Assembly (NCBI GenBank): GCA_964575675.1
Contig: CAZNRY010000074.1
Span: 1-18,863 of the forward strand
DNA from: CAZNRY01 sp964575675
GTDB taxonomy: Bacteria; Eisenbacteria; RBG-16-71-46; CAIMUX01; VGJL01
Direction: 5' to 3'
Length of the DNA: 18,863 nt
The notes below the pieces were generated by a model. It saw only the letters and a program-made list of their open reading frames with translations. It searched no databases and was not told where the DNA came from. Position 1 is the stretch's first letter; every line of letters begins with the position of its first letter. Of this stretch, positions 13,552 through 18,863 are shown one piece after another. The position numbers and the translations under genes were made by a program.

Positions 13552-15585
13552 TTACTTCAGAGCTCTGACGGATATGTATGTTTGCCAAATGGTTACAGCT
13601 TCTTGGATTCCGGACTCGGGCCTGATCGCCTCCAGGCGGAATGAAGGCTGCAAAGTCCCCAAGCCGTCCCAGTACGTCTCGATGCTTGCGCCGGAAGTCC
13701 TTATATCTCCGCCACTTGCAAGTGGACGCTTCTCTCGAACGGCCACCCAGTGCGCCTCGATGACGAGATCCCGCAGCGGGCGCCCCAACACGGAGATACC
13801 GTAAGTTGTCCACCTGGGCGGCTTGATCCCCTGACCGGCGGAGGAACTTCTCTCGCGTACATCCCGCGAGTAGAGGGTGAGGCCCAACCATTCCCGTGCA
13901 GCTCCACTATATGGAAGCAATCGGAAGCCTAGTGAACTCCTCCATCCTTCTCTGTTTTCCTCGTATGTCAAGGCCCTGTAGTAGGGCGCGAAGCCGGGAT
14001 CGATCTGGATCCGGTGGGCCCGTCCCCAGAAAACAAGACGGTCAACTGCGCGTTCGCCGCGCAGGCCCCCGCGGAATCCCCGCCCGTGTGAATCGAATGG
14101 ATCGTTCGAGCGCAACTCCGCGAACTCCATGTCGGCCGAGATGCCGTTCCACGGTCCCGCGCTCGCCAGTACGAATCCGACCCTCTCGTCTCGCTCCGAC
14201 GGGAGATACGGGAGATAGACGGTCGATGGATCGAGCGTGCGCTTGTCGTCCTCGAGCCAAAGAAAGCCGGCCCGTACCCCGAAAGGCTGCGGCAGACCAA
14301 AGGTCCTCTCCACCGCGCCTGCGCGCCCCAAGTCGAGCGACCCTCCGTAGACGATCCGTCGAAAGCGGGGTTGATCCCTCTCCGCCGAAGGGTAGCGCGA
14401 CCCGCGGTTCTCATGGCGCGGGATCGCGATCCATCCGCGCGCGAGCCAATCGTCTGTTCGGATGCTCGCACTCGCGCCCTCGAAGGTGTAATCCGTTCCG
14501 AGCATCTCGAGGCTCTTTTGCTGGAGCCCGAGCGCTCCGCCGCCACACGCGCACGAGACGCCGCCGGCCCCTCCACCGATCGGAGGAAGGTCGTCCAGGT
14601 CCCAGCGCTGCAGGGCGAGCGGCGAAAGCCGAAGGGGATAGGCGCCGAGCGTGGCCGACACGGAGCGATCGACGTAGCGCACGCTCAGGCTTCCGTGAGG
14701 ATTCGAGAGTTGCTCGGCTCCCTCAGTGAGGGCGGTCTCGCTCTCGTTGCCCACGCGGAGCCACGGCTCGATCACTATCCGCGGGGTCAGTTCCCACGTC
14801 AGACGAAGATCCCATCGATGGAGCAGCAGGGCACCGTTCTCGATCGTCTCGCCGTAGAGCCCAACATCACCCGGCCGCGCTCGATCGGTCGTCGTGAGCC
14901 GGCTTCTTCCGTCGAAGTGGAGAGTCGGCCACCCTAGCGGCTGGATGCCCGAGCGCGCCACCGGGTTCTCGCTTTTGGGTAGAAATGATCGGGGCTGGGG
15001 TTGTCCGGCGGACCGGGATCCATCAATCACATCCATAACGGCCGGTCTGACCGCGGCGACGAGATCGTCAACCTTGTCGTCGAAGCACGCGCGAATCGTC
15101 CCCGATCGATCGATCACGAAGATCCCGATGTGCTTGATTCCGAGATCGTAGGCGCCGGCTGTCTTCCTCTCCCGATCCCAGAGCTGGCGGACGGCGACCG
15201 CTCGCTCCCAGAGCACGTCCCGGATCGCCGCCGGATCGTCCGGTCCGAGGACGATTCCCAGCACGCGCGCGCCGAGCGGTTCGATGGAATCGGCGAGGGC
15301 GGAACTGCTGAGTGCCAGATCGAGGCAGTGGGGACACCCGCGATCCCAGATCAGAAGGACCGTGACCGGAGATTCCAGGAAGCACTCCGGGGCGCGGAGT
15401 CCTCCCTCCTCCGCGAGGAAGAGAAGATCGAAGGCTGGGGCAGGGTCGCCCGGCTCGAGCGCGATGGCCGCACCGGCAAGGAGCGCGCAGGCCAAGAAGG
15501 CTCCGGCGACGACGGCCCCGATTGGGATGATCGAGCGCGCGGGAATCCGGCGCGCAGGACCGAGTGTGCGAGCAAGCCGTCTCAT
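13552..15585 (-). CDS. Exported thioredoxin-fold (CPHC) domain fused to a beta-barrel-like domain
   Basis: The start is the ATG at 15585, with GGAAGGGGGCGAGG before it and 16 bases after the M24 stop; the product has 677 residues. Residues 1-42 form a signal peptide (IGAVVAGAFLACALLAGAAIA). Residues about 43-190 resemble the AhpC/TlpA redoxin fold: PGDPAPAFDLLFL, VTVLLIWDRGCPHC with Cys84 and Cys87, GARVLGIVLGPDD and IGIFVIDRSGTIRACFDD. The CPHC pair is the DsbA type; the usual cis-proline before the next strand is not evident. Residues about 215-677 have the alternating aromatic strands, tight turns and DR/RW pairs of outer-membrane barrel proteins, ending in a strand TIWQTYISVRALK. A Gly-rich loop carries a Cys-Ala-Cys (345-347). 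I infer a periplasmic thiol-redox head on a porin-like or surface-channel body. It is the last gene of a three-gene run with two peptidases. It could also be a DUF6029-like protein; the barrel call is by pattern. Confidence 0.75.
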   Translation of the reverse strand: MRRLARTLGPARRIPARSIIPIGAVVAGAFLACALLAGAAIALEPGDPAPAFDLLFLAEEGGLRAPECFLESPVTVLLIWDRGCPHCLDLALSSSALADSIEPLGARVLGIVLGPDDPAAIRDVLWERAVAVRQLWDRERKTAGAYDLGIKHIGIFVIDRSGTIRACFDDKVDDLVAAVRPAVMDVIDGSRSAGQPQPRSFLPKSENPVARSGIQPLGWPTLHFDGRSRLTTTDRARPGDVGLYGETIENGALLLHRWDLRLTWELTPRIVIEPWLRVGNESETALTEGAEQLSNPHGSLSVRYVDRSVSATLGAYPLRLSPLALQRWDLDDLPPIGGGAGGVSCACGGGALGLQQKSLEMLGTDYTFEGASASIRTDDWLARGWIAIPRHENRGSRYPSAERDQPRFRRIVYGGSLDLGRAGAVERTFGLPQPFGVRAGFLWLEDDKRTLDPSTVYLPYLPSERDERVGFVLASAGPWNGISADMEFAELRSNDPFDSHGRGFRGGLRGERAVDRLVFWGRAHRIQIDPGFAPYYRALTYEENREGWRSSLGFRLLPYSGAAREWLGLTLYSRDVRERSSSAGQGIKPPRWTTYGISVLGRPLRDLVIEAHWVAVREKRPLASGGDIRTSGASIETYWDGLGTLQPSFRLEAIRPESGIQEAVTIWQTYISVRALK

Positions 15586-15601
15586 GAACCTCGCCCCCTT
15601 C

Positions 15602-16714
15602 CTATCCGATGACTTGGAGATCGCCCGGACCGGAGGAAAGGAGCGTCCGTCCATCGTGGGTCACCAGGATCTCATCCTCGAGCCGGACCCCCATCTTCCG
15701 GGCCAGGTAGATCCCCGGTTCGATCGAGACCACCATTCCGGGGCGGAGCGGATCCCGGTTTCCCCTCACCAAGAAGGGCGGCTCGTGTCCATCGAGCCCG
15801 ATTCCATGGCCCGTACGATGCGTGAAGTGGATCCCGTATTCGTGCCGCTGCATGACATCGCGGGCGGCTCGATCCACATCCTCGGCGGGGGCGCCGGGCC
15901 GCGCCGCCTCGATCGCCGCAGCCTGCGCCTCGCGCACGATGTCGTAGATGGCGCGCATCGTCTCGCTTGCCTGGCGGTAGGCAAACGCCCGCGTGAGGTC
16001 CGAATAGTAGCCGCAGACGCTCGTTCCCATGTCGATCAGGATCGCGTCGCCGTGACCCAGGGTCCTCCCGCCGGGTGCGCCATGAGGGATCGCCGAGTCC
16101 TCGGCGAACTGGACGAGGGCCTGCGATCCCTCCCCGCCGCGCGAGTCCATTTCGCGGACGAGCGTTGCAGCGAGCTCCCTTTCGGTGATCCCAGGGCGGA
16201 CGAGGTCCCCTACCAGGCCAAAAACCTCTTCCGTGATCGCGATCGCGGCGCGCATGCAGCGAAGCTCCTCCTCGTCCTTCTCCTGGCGGAGCTTCTCGAA
16301 AAGCGCAGAGCCGTCCACCCAGTGCGCTTCCGGGACGGATTGGACCAGCTTCTGGTAGATCGAGTAGTCCGTCCGGGGCTCGAGGCCGATCGTGATTCCC
16401 ATCGCCCCGCCGATCAGGCGGCGGAGCGGACCGAACGGGTCTTCGTCGTCCCGCCAGGTCATCAACTCGAACTTCATCGGGCTCGCCAGGATCCGGTCCC
16501 TCTCGAGGAGCGGCGCGATCACGACGGGCGTCGATTCCCTGCGGAAGAGAAGGGCTAGGAACCGCTCGCTGGGACGGATCGGGCATCCCATCAAGTAACG
16601 GAGATTCACCGATGGGGTAGCGAGAAGGCCGTCCAGTCTGAGGAACTCCATCATCTCGCGGGCGCGCTCGGCCCGCTCGTGGAAGGCTTCAAAGGGAATC
16701 TGGGGCTGGCCCAT
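15602..16714 (-). CDS. M24 family metallopeptidase (Xaa-Pro aminopeptidase/dipeptidase type)
   Basis: AAGGAGG six bases before the ATG at 16714 fixes the start; the product has 370 residues, normal for the pepP/pepQ-like group. The N-terminal creatinase-like domain (1-150) includes DGLLATPSVNLRYLMG. The pita-bread catalytic domain carries all five metal ligands: Asp228 and Asp239 (LIDMGTSVCGYYSDLTR), His303 (THRTGHGIGLDGHE), Glu332 (SIEPGIY) and Glu346 (RLEDEILVT), with His211 (IPHGAPG) as the likely proton shuttle. It removes N-terminal residues before proline or splits Xaa-Pro dipeptides, in the cytoplasm (no signal peptide). It begins 29 bases after the pepF stop, so the two probably share a transcript and finish peptide breakdown in sequence: endopeptidase, then proline-specific exopeptidase. 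Confidence 0.93.
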   Translation of the reverse strand: MGQPQIPFEAFHERAERAREMMEFLRLDGLLATPSVNLRYLMGCPIRPSERFLALLFRRESTPVVIAPLLERDRILASPMKFELMTWRDDEDPFGPLRRLIGGAMGITIGLEPRTDYSIYQKLVQSVPEAHWVDGSALFEKLRQEKDEEELRCMRAAIAITEEVFGLVGDLVRPGITERELAATLVREMDSRGGEGSQALVQFAEDSAIPHGAPGGRTLGHGDAILIDMGTSVCGYYSDLTRAFAYRQASETMRAIYDIVREAQAAAIEAARPGAPAEDVDRAARDVMQRHEYGIHFTHRTGHGIGLDGHEPPFLVRGNRDPLRPGMVVSIEPGIYLARKMGVRLEDEILVTHDGRTLLSSGPGDLQVIG

Positions 16715-16743
16715 CCTTGCCTCCTTGCGACCGAATCAGTCCG

Positions 16744-18546
16744 TCAACCGATCGCCTCCCGCACGGCCGCGACCCTCTCCTCGAACTCGCGGAAGGCTTC
16801 CTCCAGAACATTCGGATCGTCAAAGTCGATTCCGGCGCGCCCGAGAAGCTCGGCCGGACTCCCGCTCCACCCGCCGCGCAAGAGGGTGAGAAACTTCGGC
16901 AAGAAGCTCCTCCCCTCGCGCTTCCACTTCCTGTAAAGGGCTAGAACGACGACCTGGCTCAGCGCGTAGCTGTAGCAATAGAAGGGGTTGAAGACGAAGT
17001 GGCCGACGGTCGCCCATCCCGCGCGGTCCGTTTCGAGAAGCTCGACATCCGGTCCGTAGTGGCCGCGCGCGAACTCCACCCAGAGGTCGCACAGCGAGTC
17101 GGCGGTCAGCGGCTGCTTGGCAGCCTTCTCGTGGACGGCAAGCTCGAACTCCGTGAAAAGGAGCTGCCGGAAAACGACGTTGATGAACCTCTCGACCTCG
17201 CTCACGGCGACCTGGCGCTTCAGGGTCAAGTCGTCGGTGGTCTCGAGGACGTGATCCCGCAGCAAGCACTCGCCGAACTCCGAAGCCGTTTCGGCGATCA
17301 CCTTGCTCATGCCGAAGGACTGCAGGTAACTCTGCTCCGATGCGCTCAGGACGAAGTGAACCCCATGGCCCAGCTCGTGCGCCAAGGTGACGAGCGATCC
17401 CCAGGTCTCGGTATAGCTCAGCAAGACGTGCGGCTTGCGCCCGGGGACCGGAGCGCAGAACGCGCCGGGCCGCTTGGCCCGCCGGGGGCCCGCGTCCAGG
17501 CGACCCTCGTCGAAGAAGAGGCCGACCTCTTCGGCGAGCGACGGGTCCAGGCGTCTGAACGCCTCCGTGACCAGGCCCCGCGACGCAGGCCAGGGAACCA
17601 CGGCTGCCCCGGTTCCCGGGAACGGGGCCATCAGGTCGCAGGTCCGGAGGCGGGGGACGCCGAGCTTCTCCGCCTTCCACTTGTAGTAGCCGTGAAGCGC
17701 CGGAAGGTGTTTGCGCGCAACGGCGATGAGATTCCGAACGACCTGCCCCGGGATCTCGTTGGGGATGTTCTCTACGTCGATCGGCTCCCCGTAACCCCGG
17801 AGCTCCGTTTCGACCCCGTGGTCCTTGACCACATTCGTGTAGAGGAAAGCGAAAACCGGAAGCTGTGCGAGGAAGGTCTCGTTGAGGCGCATGCGAGCCT
17901 GCGCGCGGAGATCGGCATCGGAGTTTTCCTGAAGCGCGATCAATGACGCGAAGGTCATCGGCTTCTCCTCGCCGTCTACACGAAGGGCGCCGAAATCGAG
18001 CCGGCCCGCAACCTCCTCGCGGAAGCGAACTTGGGCGTCGCGTCCCCCGATGTTCTTCTTCAGGACGACCTTTTCTTCCGCTTCGGAGAGGGCGTGAGGG
18101 GCGAGGGTGGCCTGGTAGCGCAGGAAGTGACGATAGGGCTTGAGCGCGGGGCTACCCGCCAAGCGGTCCAGCGAGGCGACGGGGAGCCTCCGCAGGTCGA
18201 GGGTCACGAAGACGGTCTGAGCCGACCAGCGCCGATGTCGCTCCTGCATCCGGGCCATGAGGGACGTCTTCTTTGGGTCGTCCTGGCTCACCGCGGCCGA
18301 GAGGCTCGCAAAAGCGTTGAGGCGGTGGATGCGGAACTGGATCGCCTCGAGATCTCTGACGACCTTTTCGACATGCGCGGCCTCGACCGCAGGATCGCCC
18401 AGCGTACCGCGATACGATTGGAAGGCGGCGACGAGACGATCGACTTCTTCCTCGTCGCGAGGAATGGCCGGATCGTCCGGCCCTTGGTAGAGATGGGAAA
18501 GATCCCAGCGGACTTCCTCTGCCTTCGATGCGGCCGCAGTGCTCAT
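16744..18546 (-). CDS. pepF: Oligoendopeptidase F (M3 family zinc peptidase)
   Basis: The start is the ATG at 18546 behind GGGAGGGGGGG; the product has 600 residues, the normal size for PepF. A 90-residue open extension upstream has no ribosome binding site and no family similarity. The N-terminal helical part (VRWDLSHLYQGPDDP, LNAFASLSAAVSQDD) is typical of the M3B group. The catalytic site is HELGH (390-394) in TLAHELGHGVHF, with the third zinc ligand probably Glu419 in IAETASEFGE. KRPGAFC and the C-terminal VFNPFYCYSYALSQ also match family patterns. It cuts oligopeptides of about 7-20 residues in the cytoplasm; no signal peptide is present. It is the first gene of a probable operon with the M24 peptidase (29 bases) and the redox-barrel protein (16 bases beyond that). 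It is complete, with no missing key residue. Confidence 0.94.
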   Translation of the reverse strand: MSTAAASKAEEVRWDLSHLYQGPDDPAIPRDEEEVDRLVAAFQSYRGTLGDPAVEAAHVEKVVRDLEAIQFRIHRLNAFASLSAAVSQDDPKKTSLMARMQERHRRWSAQTVFVTLDLRRLPVASLDRLAGSPALKPYRHFLRYQATLAPHALSEAEEKVVLKKNIGGRDAQVRFREEVAGRLDFGALRVDGEEKPMTFASLIALQENSDADLRAQARMRLNETFLAQLPVFAFLYTNVVKDHGVETELRGYGEPIDVENIPNEIPGQVVRNLIAVARKHLPALHGYYKWKAEKLGVPRLRTCDLMAPFPGTGAAVVPWPASRGLVTEAFRRLDPSLAEEVGLFFDEGRLDAGPRRAKRPGAFCAPVPGRKPHVLLSYTETWGSLVTLAHELGHGVHFVLSASEQSYLQSFGMSKVIAETASEFGECLLRDHVLETTDDLTLKRQVAVSEVERFINVVFRQLLFTEFELAVHEKAAKQPLTADSLCDLWVEFARGHYGPDVELLETDRAGWATVGHFVFNPFYCYSYALSQVVVLALYRKWKREGRSFLPKFLTLLRGGWSGSPAELLGRAGIDFDDPNVLEEAFREFEERVAAVREAIG

Positions 18547-18638
18547 GCCCCCCCCTCCCGTCCGGAGGGAGATTAGCACAGCTTGCCGGGGGATCCCGCA
18601 CAGACATGGTACAGAGAATGGGGCTCGGCATCGTGCGC

Positions 18639-18658
18639 CCCGGGAAGAAACTTCCGGG
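18639..18658. other. Bulged hairpin in the pepF upstream region
   Basis: CCCGGGAAG and CTTCCGGG pair over eight bases with one bulged G around a three-base loop, about 95 bases upstream of the pepF ATG. It would lie in the pepF leader if transcription starts farther out. It matches no riboswitch I know. The remaining sequence of 18547-18863 holds no gene I can support. Confidence 0.3.
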
Positions 18659-18767
18659 CCAGCTTCACCTTGGTCGCGGCGATGAATCCGTGCCCGTGCG
18701 GATAGCTTGGGGACAGTCGTCGCGCATGGCGCTGTCCGCCCACGCGCGTGCGCCATTACCGTTCGCG

Positions 18768-18801
18768 ACAAAGCTCCCGGAACAAGTTCCGGGAGCTTTG
18801 T
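18768..18801. terminator. Perfect 16-bp inverted repeat, likely bidirectional terminator
   Basis: ACAAAGCTCCCGGAAC (18768-18783) and GTTCCGGGAGCTTTGT (18786-18801) are exact complements with only AA between them. The outer A/T and inner G/C arms are the common shape of a factor-independent terminator that works both ways. It lies 220 bases upstream of pepF, so it probably closes a gene just beyond the right edge or separates that gene from the pepF operon. A TTGACA (18804-18809, minus strand) directly beside it has no good -10. Confidence 0.55.
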
Positions 18802-18863
18802 GCTGTCAAGAATCAAGAGTGGATTCAGGGGAGATCCGGAAAGTTCCCAGCGTTGGCCAGGGT

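Noticed and set aside
15284..16558. 424-codon open frame on the plus strand
   Set aside because: It is antisense to the M24 peptidase, whose metal ligands and family motifs are all intact; the plus-strand product looks like nothing known.
18547..18816. N-terminal extension of PepF by 90 residues
   Set aside because: It has no similarity to the family, crosses the perfect palindrome, and a strong purine-rich ribosome binding site lies directly before the ATG at 18546.

Overview
The window looks like part of a high-GC, Gram-negative genome of the FCB-like kind, most like Candidatus Eisenbacteria. This is inferred from protein style, not from a marker gene. Secreted proteins dominate. Several end in a FlgD-type Ig-like module (PNP...WDG.D..G...GVYF.RL...R), one ends in a PEP-CTERM anchor and one in a TWGRLKQSFR-type tail. 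Most genes have strong AGGAGG-like ribosome binding sites, which settle most of the starts.

Layout. Positions 1-947 (minus): the first 315 codons of a large exported surface protein, cut by the window edge, with a good sigma70-type promoter upstream. Positions 1500-4400: an accessory region littered with broken transposase pieces of the integrase-core type on both strands, with two pairs of diverged direct repeats. It also holds an intact small secreted protein (1990-2694) and a beta-helix surface protein (3406-4384) that is truncated and frameshifted. Positions 4625-6247 (minus): a 540-residue secreted protein with a FlgD-like tail. Positions 6635-9346 (plus): a UPF0182 membrane protein. Positions 9662-11707 (plus): a secreted putative glycoside hydrolase with Fn3 and FlgD-like modules. 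Positions 11772-12458 (minus): a Rex-family redox repressor with a divergent DNA-binding wing, followed by a 57-base tail that reads like the end of a ThiS/MoaD sulfur carrier. Positions 12633-13388 (minus): a PEP-CTERM protein. Positions 13552-18546 (minus): a three-gene run, oligoendopeptidase F (M3), then an M24 aminopeptidase, then a signal-peptide protein that joins a CPHC thioredoxin-fold domain to a long beta-barrel-like domain.

The strongest candidate for something new is the last operon: a thiol-redox domain fused to a probable outer-membrane barrel, made together with two peptidases. Rex, the NADH/NAD+ sensor, lies nearby but no Rex operator was seen. The window also holds three kinds of C-terminal sorting tail, suggesting several export or anchoring routes in one cell. 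No rRNA, convincing tRNA, CRISPR array, phage or intact insertion sequence was seen.
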